Below, in pieces: positions 13,301 through 26,500 of a stretch of DNA of 64,000 nucleotides. Under the pieces are notes generated by a model that was not told where the DNA came from, ran no database searches, and saw only the letters and a list, made by a program, of their open reading frames with translations. The number at the start of each line of letters is the position of its first letter. Position 1 is the first letter of the stretch. The position numbers were made by a program, and so were the translations under genes. Origin of the DNA: Melanocharis versteri (Eukaryota > Chordata > Aves > Passeriformes > Melanocharitidae); contig VZTG01009066.1 of assembly GCA_013397845.1 (NCBI GenBank), positions 62,001 to 126,000 of the forward strand, read 5' to 3'.

Positions 13301-16300
13301 CACCTACCCAAGCCTCCCTTCTCCGGTTGCTCCCAGAGAGGAGAACGTCAGCATGAAAAACCCTCGGGAACATCCCTAAGGAAGAAATAAGTAACTTTTT
13401 CCTCTCAAAGAAAAGAATAGGAGGACAGAGTCCTCAACAGTCTTGCTCCCCCTACTTCATCTCCTCTGACAGCATGTAAGATAAGCTGAGAAGAAATAAA
13501 GTCCTACCTACAAATGTCAACAGAAACCTATCAGCAAGAAAATTCAAATGAAAGGATCTCCAAACAAAGCTAAAATGGAAAGCCTAGTCCACATGTTGGT
13601 TTATGGAGGATGAAGGATGGCTTTCACAGAGGAGGAGAGCATAGGGAATTCTTAATTCCCAGGGCTCATTTCTATTTTATCTTCATGTCTACAAAAATGG
13701 GTCACTCACAAGAACCTTCTGCAGAATAAAGACTCAGGACACCTGGACAAACTGTTTCTGGTTTTGCTGAGCTGGCTTACAGCACTACAGTCCCAGAAGC
13801 CAAACCCCAACAGGGAGCAGGCTTCTGTACACCAAATTCTCCTGATTTATCAGGCTGCACACTAATTCAAGTCTATAAAACATTCTTGAATTTGAAAGCT
13901 TGTTCTTTTAACAGAGGGTTTGGAGCAGGCAGATAGTGAATAAGCCAAGCAATATCTCTTTGTCTGAAAAGCAAGCTGAAAAAATGACCAATGTTACTGA
14001 AAACCAAAGAATGGTGAGTGAAAGCTGGCACTCCCTTCAGCATGCACAATGCTGCATAGCAGGGCAAGTCATTTATTAACCAGAGGGTGTTTAAAGTCTC
14101 TAAAAGAGATTGGTCAGATTCTATCTATGCTGTTTAAGAAACTGAAGCAGGGTAAGCCTAAGGGTGTGGTTCCACAACATTTTAGGCTGAATTAAGAACT
14201 TGCTGCTACCTTAGAGATTAATCCCTTCTGCCCTCTCTGCCTGGCTCTATGTCCCTGCTGGGTGACCCTCAAAGAGCTCAAACAAATGAAATGTTATTTT
14301 TCAGGAGCATGAAGGACTTGAACCAGTGCAGAACACCACATGCAGGGGAGAATCATTTCCAGTGTGCAATCTCATCCATGTTAAAGACAGGACACTTATC
14401 ATCTTCCCATTTTACGAAGGTTTGGTGAAACCTCTAGCAAACCACCAACACATTTCCAGCAGGGCTCAGAAAAACTTACTGGACTGAGGGCTAAATAATA
14501 ATAATAATAAAATGAAGAAAAAGGACGCTGATATGCTACATGCAGGATGCACAGGTAACAGCATTGTTCCATGAGTCCTGAAGGAAGCAGCCCACCACAC
14601 CCCCAGCACAGCAGAGAGGCAGGCAGGTTCCTCCTGGCCTGAAAGCTGGCCTGGCCAAGGAGGTGACAACTGCCAGAGCCAAAGGCTTGCACCAGGGAAG
14701 AAGAGTGACTGTGCAGATGGGGTGGGGAGGAGGGAAGGGTCAGGTTTCTCTCCTTTGATGACATGGAGTTAGATCAGTTCAGCTGCAACGTGTAATTTCA
14801 TCCTCAAATACCAAAATGCTGAGCATACGTGAAAAAAAGTTGTATGTGGGAAAAGAAGTGAGCAGATATTTCACTAAAGGCCACTGTTTTAAAGCAGAAT
14901 GCTTATTAGTAAATGTTCTAAATGTCTTTAATAATTTTTAAAAATCAAGATATGTCAGGGTCACAAAAGTTGGTAGTTAATAATAATCCCACCATCATTT
15001 CAGACCTGCTGACTGAATGTCAAAGCACAGCACAAAGAAGCCCTGAGTCAAACATGGATGGGGAACTCTCCAAATGAAAGCAGTCTCTATTCCCAATGCA
15101 GAGAGGGACAGTTAAGGGAACTCAGCTTGTGCCGCTCCAGTCACACTCGTAACCTTCAGAGAAAGCTCAGTACTACCCCCACCAGCACCCAGCTGGACTG
15201 AAGCCAAAATAAATTTGGCATAAAGCACAAATGCCCTCACTTGGAACTGGGTATGGCCAAAGTGTTTGTCCTTGCAGGGGGAAAAGGAGTTTGAGACAGA
15301 ATCCAGCAACAAGATTGTTCTTTGAATTAAGACTGCCAGGGCATCAAGGACCCCCAGAGAAACTGGGAACAAGAAAGGGACCAACTCTGGCTCCCGTACC
15401 AGGCTCTGGGCTCCCAACCACCACTTGTAGTGGTTACACACTTCCCCGGCAGCACACTGAGGAAAAATTGATCTGTTAAAGCAGAAAATCTTAGAAAGGG
15501 TCTAAGGAGACAAACCTGGCAGGGTTTCAGGTCACAAAAAGTTAAAATTACACTTTGACGCGAAGCCAAGTCAAGACTCCGAAGTCTGTCACTTCTTTGT
15601 GAGCTCTCACTTACTCTGTGCTGTGAAGGACCTGATAACAGTTAAGCCTGGAAATATGTTTCTCACTTCAGCTACTTGAACAATATACTAAAAAAAAAAA
15701 AAAATCAGACTCATTCCCCAAAAGACAGGAAGATAATTATTGAGCTGGAATACAGAGCCATGCAGTTAATCTTACACAGATGATGGGAGAGTGACCTAAC
15801 TATGACCACAGAATGACTCCTGGCAGCATAATCTGCATGTGATCAAACAAACAACAGGTTCACAGGATCAAATTTGTACAATTCATTGCTAAACAAGCAC
15901 TATCTCAAGTCTCAAGTTCACTTCATGCTTTATTTCACTGAGAGAAAAGAATTCCACGTTCATCACACGCACTTCTAGAAATGATAGTGGCATACAGGCA
16001 CTTTGACTCAAACTGGCCACAAATGCTGCCCATGTAAATGCTGGGCTTTAAAGTCGTTTATCAGAAGTCGTTTGGGTAAATTCTAGTCACCAAAGGGAAA
16101 ACAAAAAAAAGAAGCAATTACACTGGCTGTTCAATCCCAGGACAGCACACCTGAGACATTCACTACACACCATCTCAGGTTAGTATTGAACTGTGTGTAT
16201 GTACCTGTGTTACAGCCCCAGGAGAATCCTAAATTAAGCATAATCCAACCAACCATCTGCAGGCCAAGTCTACAAGACATTCCCCCATCTTTCCATCGCA

Positions 16301-17449
16301 CATGCCAAAGAACCATCTCTTGAACAGAACAGGCTCCATTAATAGCCAAACAACTCCTTTTCCAAGCACTTCAACCCTGGAAAGAGATGATGGGACTGGG
16401 TTCATGCTTTGCCTGGTCCATGGCACACAACCTACTTGGATCAGGAGTACTGGGAGAGAGAAAGTGCAGAGAGAGCAGGCCTGACTGGTGCAGTTGTCAT
16501 AACAATCACTAACAAATACAGTTTGCAGTAAGATGCAAATTCTTTAAAGCACAGGTGTCACTGAAACCATTCTCCCCAAGACAGTTATTAGATCTTTCTT
16601 TTGTTAGGACATTCACAAAACATTCTCCTTTGGAGATACCAGGGTCCATAAAAAGGGCTGAACACAGATTTCGTCTTTAAAACAACTTCACCAGAAGTAA
16701 AACCCAAGGCCAAAAAAGCCCCTACCACTGACCAGCTGCCATTCATTCCAGCATCTGAAGAACATTTACTTTCTACCAAATACAAGCTTCCAATTTCAAG
16801 CCCAGCTTAAAGAATTTCTGGCACAGAAGTCACTATGTCAATACATATCTAGAATTTGTTATTTTACTCAATAAATTGGATATTGTCAAAGAAGGATTAC
16901 CAATTATTTCTTTCCAGAAAGAAGCCACTTAACCAACTCAGAGGCAAACCTAAAAACACACATTTCAAACAAAAGAAGCAACAATATTAACTGGAAATAC
17001 CACTCCATCACATTTTTGTAGTCTTTCAGTGGGAAGAAGGAAAGAAGAGAGACAATACAACAGGCCAATTATCCTGTCATTTTCAGATTTTTTTCATGTA
17101 AATTTGTTAAGTGGAATATACAGATTAAATGCAAAATGATTTTCCTACTTACTTTTCAGACACAAAGAAGAGTTTGCCTGTCTGAAAGCTCATCTTGCCC
17201 ATTACTCATTAGTTTAGTATTAATTTCTATTATCTGCTAAAATCATCATGGCTGCACTGACAACACCAGTAACTCAATTTAAGATAACACTCAATAGGTT
17301 GAAACTTCCAGATATAAGACAATTATAGCAGTGCAATTTTATTAATAGAAACACACATTCATTAATTCATATATATAAAGAAAAATCTTTATTTCAAATA
17401 AACATTTAACACAGATTGTAAGTCAAAACAAACCTTAACAATGACTTAC

Positions 17450-17502
17450 CAGGAAGCCTGTTCATGTTGACTCCTTGAGCAGAAAGTCCTATTCCCATGT
17501 AC
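17450..17502 (-). CDS. RANBP10: RANBP10 coding exon 3 (SPRY domain)
   Basis: This is a 53-nt exon with acceptor tttttttgaag and donor gtaagt. It encodes YMGIGLSAQGVNMNRLPG, a SPRY segment nearly invariant in RANBP9 and RANBP10. The intron separating it from exon 2 is 14,776 nt. The next family exon (starting WDKHSYGYHGDD) was looked for in 1-17449 and not seen, so intron 3 apparently leaves the window. Confidence 0.92.
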
Positions 17503-20500
17503 CTTCAAAAAAACCAAACAAAATACCAGTCAAGCAAAAGAATGGTCAAGGCACAAGATTCCCTGCAGCAGAAATACAGCACTAAAATAAACCCAACCCA
17601 CACACAAATTATTTAAGAATGACAAAATCACTAAAGATTTTCCATTACTCATGTCTTTTATTGAATCCAAGATAAAATGTCAGCCTCCTTTGGTAACTGA
17701 CAGCTTTCCAATGTACAATTACAGCTACCCTTTAGCTCTCAATTGGTAGGAAAAGGACTGGACAACAATCAGCAATTTCATTTCCAGTCTGGTATTTGTG
17801 AGCTATTTCTACCCATATATCAGAAAAAAAAATTATACAGGTGATTAACAAGACAGTAAAAAAACACCTAAGTGCAGATACAGTGTATGAGGACAGAAGT
17901 CCGTCTAGCCTGATGTACTGTCTCCAGAAATAGCTGATAGTGGATGCAGAGGACACAGCACACAGCTGTACTTTCCAAGAACACTCTTCCATTGTTCAGC
18001 ATATATTTTACACAATCTCACTTTCTGAACCTTTGTATGCTCTTTGAAAAGGCAACATCCTACAGCTCCCCCATTCAATTCCCGCCCAACATATTTTTTC
18101 TTCATACTTGCATTTTTTGAATAGGGAAGAGAAAGGAAAAGCATTTTCCGGACAACTTTCTCAAGGATTTTAAAGTTCTGATTCACACCCCAGCCCCCAA
18201 AGATCTCTTCTCAAGGCTGGTTAATCACAGTCTACTCAGCTGTTCTTATGGAAGCTCATCTCTACCTCAGTGCTCCTGCTACACTTCCAGTTCTGTAACT
18301 TCTTTGAGAAGCAGGGAATAACCAGAGCCACCAGCATCACACAACGCAAGCCCAAGGTGATTATTACAGAAAACAGCCTAACATTGTTCTCTGTTTTGGT
18401 TCCTATTCCTCCCTGTCCTGATCTCTATTATTCCTTTCATGTTTTGACTGCAGATGAGAACTGAACTCATTTTTCCATGGAAGAGGGACACAGCTCATTT
18501 TGGTCAACTTTATTGGTTTTTTTAAGCTTAAAAGTTTGTTCTTTCAATTTTTCTCACTGAATAAAATTTTAACTTTTGGGGTATGTATCCCTATTGCCTC
18601 TCATCCCTGTGTTTAATTTTGTCAACTGTCTGATCCTCCAGTAAAATGTCTTCTTAAACAGTCTCTGTACCATCTGAAAGCGTTTAACCCTTCTGATTTT
18701 ATTAGCTATTCTTAAACAAGCTTCTTCAATTTATGAGGTTTGGTTTCTGGCTTTTTTTGTTGTTGGGTGGTGGGGTTTTTGGATGAACACTGAAGTGGCA
18801 AGATCTGGGGGCCTTTTATAGCACTCCTCAGAGGATACCAAACATGAGTGCTTATGGTCAGTGCTGCAGAGCAACTTCTAAACACACCTTTGTTGTAAAC
18901 ATTTTCTGCAGTGCTCAGAGCACGAGTCAGAAGCTACATCCTCATGAGTTCCCTGACTCACGAGAGCCTCTCCAAAGCAGGCATTTATGGCATCTAAAAA
19001 TTCAGCCTCACGGTGTCATCTGACATGCATGCATCCGTAATAAACTGAATCTGGGGATACAGCCCCAATTGTGGGTTTATTACGAATCTGGGTTTACAGC
19101 CTTTCAGGCACAATATAGAAGACCTTCCCCTATATCTGCAGGGAGTACTCCAGCTCTTCCCTGCCACCTTTCTAGTGCACTGGCAGATAAGAGAGTTCTT
19201 GTCCAATTCCTGTATTCCTACTGAGTCTGGAATCTCCTGCTGCTACAGAGATTTCCTTATTACATGGTGAGTTTTGCCATGTGGTTTTTTCCAACTACGT
19301 GTGCAAGCAGCCAGGATCCCAGTCCACAGCTACAAGTGCACTCAGGTCTATGAGAGCAGTGAGAAGTGCCACCTCTGCCAACTGTCCAAGCCTCAGGGGA
19401 GCTGTGATTCAAAGTGCCCAAGCGCTTCGACTCAGTGTAAAAGCATCATCTAAGCCTGAAGCAGTAACACCAAAGAGCTCATCCTGACACTGGCAGGTCT
19501 GAAAAACCTGTCCAGGAGCAGACAATTCTGCTTCTCTGGCAGAACCATCCCCACCAACTTCCTCAGGTCACATCACCACACTCCAGACCTCCTGAATTTG
19601 CTGGCTGTGACAAATTTTGTTCAAAGAGCAGGACGTGCCTCTTGGCATAGGGAATGTTTCTTGTGTCCTGATCTATTTGGCTCGGCTGAAGGTAAAACAC
19701 TGTAGAACTGTGGCCACTTTGTCATGTGGTGGTGTCAGATTCCTTCCTTTCAGTATCACACAGCACAGCTCAGCTGGCACAGGGCCACGGGCCAGCTCCA
19801 TCCCTCCTTATTGCCTGAGGGTGCTTGTCTGCTCCTGTGCCTCGACATCTGCTGCTGTTGACATGGACAGACCCAGAACTGAACAGAGAGGACACCTCTG
19901 CACACAGCCTTGGCACAGCTTCCCTGCAATCCCAGCTGCAGCACTTCCACGGGTGCCCTTTGTCCCCATCCCTTGCTGGGTCTCTGCACTGTGTTGCACC
20001 ATAAGGCTGGCAACACCAAGGAAAACATTGGAAATTAGAGGAAATAACCTAATTGTCAGACTCAGATAAAATAGGTCATCATCCACTTCAGCTTATCCTG
20101 CTTAACTCCATTATTTTCTACACAGATTGATCCCCCCTCTTTTGTGTACAGCAGCAAATCTGATGCACATAACCAAAACCAAAACTTATACAATAGCATC
20201 TTTCCATTTTCAGACAACATAACTTTAAATTGAGACTGGAAGCTTGTATTTTTATAAAAAGCAAGCACTACAACTCCAAAAATTCTAAATTTAAGATTAC
20301 ACTTTAATCTAGATACACAACACCATGGAAATGTGTTGCTAAAAAAAAAAAGGAACGTGACCACAAACCTTCCCAGTTCACAGTTTTTTGCTCTTCAACT
20401 TCTGCTCCCATTTAAAGCTCAAGACAAACTTTAAAAATAAGACCATAATGGCTGTAGAACTGTAGACAGAATTTGCAGACAACCTAAAATAAAAACACAC

Positions 20501-23500
20501 TCCCTCACCATGCTGAGTTTCAACTCCACAGCCCACAGCTTATATCCAGAACTTCAAATTGTCACAGACTTGACTGCTGGGTTTTGTTTTAGAAAGTGCT
20601 ACTTTGCTTTTCCCATCTACAATCAATTTATGTACCAAAAGTAATGGATGAAAGGAGCTTTAAGACCAATAAAGCCTCAGAGAAAAAACTCACGCTATTC
20701 TCTTGAAAATTGGGAGGAAAAAAAATATTAATCTTCAACTCCACCACCCCCAAAAGCAACAGATACTTTCTAAACTTCTTGGTGCAGAACAGCTTCTCAC
20801 TTCCTCAATTCCAAAAGTTCCAAACCAGTTTTGTGTATGCAACAAATGCAATACTAGTTAAACAGTATTTCTGAGCATAATCAAGAGCAAACTACTGCTT
20901 TTTTTTTTTTTAATAATGAATCAATTATGATATTCAATACCATTCAACATAAACCTCTATGGCCTGCCTGCCTGTATCACCTCTGGTTTCAGATCATAAT
21001 GGTGTGGACAGACTCCCTGTGGGGTATCTCTTAACTGGAGTTCCTCTTTGAGAGATTGAAAGAGCCTCTTAAAAAAAAAAGGATGCACAGGAATGCCAGC
21101 ACACAGTCTCCAACTGGGAAAAGCATAATTTTGGGGGTAATAATACATTTATATCCATTATCCATCATAGGTAAGATGCAAAGCTAAGCAAAAGTGACCT
21201 CCTAAAGCCATCCTCTCAGCCGTGAACACTGAATACTTGGAACTGCCCCCCACTCCTAATCTGAAGCTTCAAAAATGCTGCATCAGTAGACCAATTCCAA
21301 ATAGAGCAGACTGACAAAAATAAACGCAGACACATGCTGGTGATTCAGTCAGAACAGTCTTGTTTCCACTCACCAGCAGCCTCGGCAGTTACCATAGCAC
21401 CAAATTTTTCCAGACTCCTACTTCACCTCAGCCCTGCCCAGTACTGGTTGCTTTAGAAAATGTGGCTGAATCAGCCACACTTACCACCAGCCACAACATC
21501 AGCTCTGCCTGTTTCATCCACGCCCTGGCTCTCCTTGGCTGCAGCAGAAGAATGAAGGACCTTGGTAAAAAGCTCTCATGTCAGAAGATGCTGGCTCCAC
21601 ACACAACCAGCAGGATTGACAGGATTTTCCCCTCTAGGTCCTACAGCACCATGACTGTGCTAAGATTAAGCTCAAAGACACAAAGCTTTCTGGGTCCCTT
21701 CCCCAGTTCTCAAGTACTTCAGCAGTAAACACCAACATGCAGCTGCTCCAGCACAGTGACATCTAAACAGGACAGCATTCACTTCAGGCTCCTAAGACAA
21801 CTTGGGTGGTGGACTCTGCAGTGCAGATGTTTTCAAAGCTGCATTTTAAATCTGGATATTTAAAAAAAACATGTATTTGTTTTGTTTCTCTCAATAAAAG
21901 ACTTTCCCTTGGAAAAGAGATGGAAAACCAAAATGATGACTGTACTTCTAAATTAAATTTTAACTCTTAAAGACACAAAAGATCTCAAATGCACTGACTC
22001 AGTCAGGAAGAATTATATATTGTCACTGGGCAGAAATTATCTAAAAAACAGTGAGAAAAGTTGTTTCACAGGAGTGACAACATTTGACTGACCTAAACTG
22101 AAACAAAGAGATCTCTTAAGCTGCTCTAAGCATTACAGAGTCTCAGAAGTAGAGGAGACACTGATGGCTGTGTTTAGTTTGTCCCAGAAGGGGAATCCAC
22201 CCATATGAGAAGCAATTCTTTGAGTCAAAAGATGTTTCTCCGAACAAACATGATACCCAGAGAACCTGCCAAAAAGTCAACGTAAGGAAAGTTTTTTGCG
22301 TAGTCTAAAGCCGCTTTGTATGAGCAAACCCACAAAAATCCTTGTGAACCCAGCAGAAAAACTTCCGAACAGACCTGCCCTTTGACAGCAAGCAGCTAAT
22401 GCTGAAATTCCAGAATTTGCATCTATTTGGCTTTTCCAGTGCAGGAATGAAGAACTCATGGAGTAGAACAGAGGAGAACATAGCAACACAACTCATGCAG
22501 ACCTGTACTACATTCTTCAGTTTCAAGAATCCCAGGAGCAAAGAACATCTCCCTGGAAAGCACCCAGCACTTGAGAAGCATTGCTGTGTGCAAAATAAAG
22601 GCAGGGCAGAAGGAGGGAAAAAGCAATTAACCCACAGTCCTCACTGGACAAGCAGTATACTTTAAACAAAAGCAGGTATTTCTTTACCCAAAAAGCTGCA
22701 AGACTTTCTCCAATAAACTTGGATGGAGTACTGATCTCTAATATTAGCTGACAATTAGCATGGCAGATTTATTAAGGCTCTGACAGGAGAAGAAAGACAG
22801 TATAAATACTAAATAATAAATACAGGTTTCCCCTCTATTTATTGTTTAACCTGTTGAAAGGTACCGAGTCAGGATGGTGAAACAATCCCCTGCCACCCTT
22901 CTTTCAAGTGACTGTGAGGTTCACTCAGATGGCAGACAGAACTCCACCCATCTGAAAGCTGGGGAATCAAAGGGGAAGAAAAATACATTGGTTCAGCATT
23001 GGTTGGGTAATGGCCACGAGCCCAGAACTCTTCTCTCCTGAGCCAGTCCCACCCTGGCACAGTACAGGAGGCTGGAAGGAGACTGCCAGGGATGCCAACA
23101 TGCACCGAGGTCCAAACTCGAAGAGTTAAGACCAGAGAGGTTAAATAATTTGTTCTGAAGGCCATGACTTCCAGTAAAGCAGTTGTTCCCTGCTCGGTTG
23201 TGAACCAACATTAACATGACACGCGGTAGAAATTCCTGGGATTGGCATTTTGTTACATGGCTCAGCCAAAGCCAAGCAATCCTGCTGAGGCACGAGTTGA
23301 ACAAGGGATGTTCCACTCTTCCAGAGGTTTGTGATTCAAAGGCTTCCTGTATCCTGCAGTTTCTTCTAATAACCACACCTATGTGGTAGGAATCCTGTCC
23401 TCCCAGCTATCACGCACCCCACTCTTTCAACATGCACAGTTAAATCTAAAATAAGCAAACTAAATTATTAACTTAGAGGTGAATAATACACCACACTGGT

Positions 23501-26500
23501 GGCATTTGAGAGGCTTTCATAGTCTCTTGTGCAAAGCTGTGAACTATCATTCTTGTCTGAGGTGGGTCCTGACTTCATGCCAGGTTTAAAGAGTGGCTAG
23601 AAATGATAACCCTTATCAACTCGCCACTTGAAACCACATTGTCGCAGTTCTGGTGGGGGAAGGGGAACATTGCTTTAAGGCAGAGAAAAAACAAGTTACA
23701 TCTGTTTAAAAAAATTACCTATGGCATGTAAAATACTGGATTCTGTGTCCGATTCCTCAGCCTAACAACAAATATTTTGGAACCACTTCATAATGGAATA
23801 TAATCTCTAGAGTGGAAGTGGTTCTGGGTTTATTTGTGCATATCGTGCTGTTCCGTGATGGTGCTTCAGAAATAGCACTGATGAGCTCCAGGAAGAATCC
23901 CAATTCCCCAAGAAAAGGTCAGTATAGACAAATAATGCAAGGCTGAAAAGAAGGGGATAAAGGGAAGAAAATAAAATTTTTAAGAGCTCATTATAAACAA
24001 CTACAAGTATCCTGAGGCACGGAGGAGTCCATTGCACATCAGCCCTTAGAAAGGCAGAGAAGCTGAAGACTGTGGAAGGGAAGGTGAGTGAGCAGGACAA
24101 AAGAGAGGCAGCAATCTGGTAATTTAACACATCTTCTCAGAGTGTTTATGAGTAATTGGTGACAAAACGACAGAGGAAGAATTAAAAGCTATTTTTGACA
24201 GACCAAGGTATCATATTCCCAGCTTGCTTCCAATTTTAGGATCACGTTCAACTGTTATGTGCCAGCTGTAGGAAAGGCCAAATCCATCCCTTGCCTGTGC
24301 TGCCTTCAGAAAAGGAAGACTGATGATGTAGATTAACAATGTGTGTAGGAACACAGAAAGCTGGAAAACAGAGATGAAGACTTGACCTGAGCACCATTTA
24401 AGAAAGAAAAGGCACAATACGAGCACCACCAGGGTAAAATCACCACTAAAATCTGTCCAGAATAACCAGTTTCTCCATTTGGTACCGCAAGCATCACCAC
24501 ATCCAACAGAACCCCAGACCCTGTGGTCAAATGCAAATGTAGTTGAAGCAAAGGTGTCCCACCAATTTATTATTTTTTTCACTTTTGGCAGCTGACTCGT
24601 TCTCCAAGTCAGCTGATTTCCAACAAAGTTCACACACAAACCATCTCACTGGCAAATGGTGCCTGAAGTCTGGGAACAGCACAAAGCACTACTGATACTC
24701 ATTCTCTGATTATTTATTCTGGTTACACCCAACTGAATAAGTAGGATTTCTGTTCAGGTTGTCCTGCTGATTAACAAACCTCACTTCCAAACGCACTGCT
24801 CATAGTCACTGGAAATATATTAGGGAAGTTAAACAGGTTTCCACAACTTGAATGGACTTAAGAGTGTTTGATAGCCAGTCTAAGTAACAGAACATTATTT
24901 TCTGCCAAGAACAAAGCCTAGAAAACAGTAAAAAAAGATGCTAGAGTTACCACGAATGTCTAACAGAAAGGCATCCAAAAGAGGGCAAGTCATTTAAAGA
25001 CTGCTTCATTCTGGTGACTAATCTTGCATTTCAGTCCATCATAACAGAGAGTCAGATTCAAAATGCACCTTGAGTCCCTGTTTTTTCCTCTGATAAACAA
25101 GGGGAACAATACAAATGCAAATAAAACACTCCACCACCAGCTAGCTGTCTTTTAAGGGGTATTCTCACATCCTTAAACGCTAATTTCCTCTGGTTTAGGC
25201 TTGGATGGTAACAATTCTTATGAAAGGAGGATTTACCTGCTAATATTTAATGAAATCACAGAAAGAAGTAGCTGCAATATTTACGTAACATCTGAGGAGG
25301 GGTTTAATTATGTGGAAAACATATTAGAGAAAAAGTAGCACCTGAAGTTTTGAGAGATGTACTGGTGAAGTAAGAACACTTTCTCTTTAAACAGCAGCAG
25401 AGAGTCAGAGCTGGGGTGAGCACTGGGAAAGCACCACACACTGAACTCACAGATCTTTACACACTGACATCTCCACAACAAGGGACAAAGGCTTCATGTG
25501 GACCAGAGCATCAATACAAAGAACTTGTAAACAAGCAGGCAGATTGTAATGTGGAAACAGAGATCCAGTCTCATACCACAGGTACAATGTAAATCCCATT
25601 GCTAGAAAAGCAGTTTAAAAAATGAATCTGGTCGCAGGGTCAATATAACACAATTAACACAATTCAGCTTCAGTGGAGAGCTGAAGAAAAAGAGTCAAAG
25701 CTTCACACTGGATGATAAATTCTTTAGCAGTTCATCATTTCAAGGCTTCTCAAGTGAAAGAAAAGGGTTTTCCCTATATAAAAGTTATCCAACTTACACA
25801 ATTTAATTATTAAACAGAATTCCTTAGATCTGCAAGCTTAGAATATGTAAATAATTAGTTCCCATTATTCTGTGATTTAACTGCAAACACATTCTGAAGA
25901 ACTGAGCATAGTAATGTTTTACGTATATTCTAAAGATGTTGATTTTACTAGAGTTTGCTTTTGTCACATTCTTACCTTTTCTACAAAAGATACTCAGAAA
26001 TAGCAGACGGAGGGGGGATGAAAAAATAACCAAACAAAAATAACCCCTTCCTGAATTTTTTCTTCTTTACTGTGCAGAATTTCGTAAGCAGATAAACAAA
26101 AAACCTCACCACCAACAAAAACAGTAACAGTCTGAAATCAAGGAAATCTCAGGAAGACCTCAGACATAACTAAATGCACACATCACAAGCAAAAAAGGCA
26201 CACATCACAAGTGAAAAAGTCACATCACCATCACTGCTTCCATTTCATTGCCTTATTTCACAAATTATTTTAGTGATAAATTGATACTCAACTATTACGA
26301 TGAATGGCCCATGATACTGCTAAGAAACACTCAGTTTAAATTTCCAGTTCATCGGTAAAAAAAGTAAAGAATTAAAAAAGTTATCAACTGCAAATCAGGT
26401 ATTCCAACCTCATGACTGCTTTACACGGAAAAGCTGCTCTCAATATTACTCCCCTTTGGAAGAGTGTAGCAGAACAACGACAAAGAAACAACAACTTGTA

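Larger units (their letters stand above)
1..17449 (-). other. RANBP10 intron 3, right-hand part
   Basis: No conserved exon was recognised on either strand. The stretch holds a GGAT microsatellite (4701-4759), a CR1 3' end near 13215-13300, A/T-rich low-complexity tracts (10280-10350, 12970-13035) and a poly(A)-site-like signal on the minus strand at 5681-5686. Open frames of up to 190 codons at 5254-6253 overlap on both strands and show no family features. Assignment to intron 3 assumes that RANBP10 exon 4 lies left of the window. Confidence 0.6.
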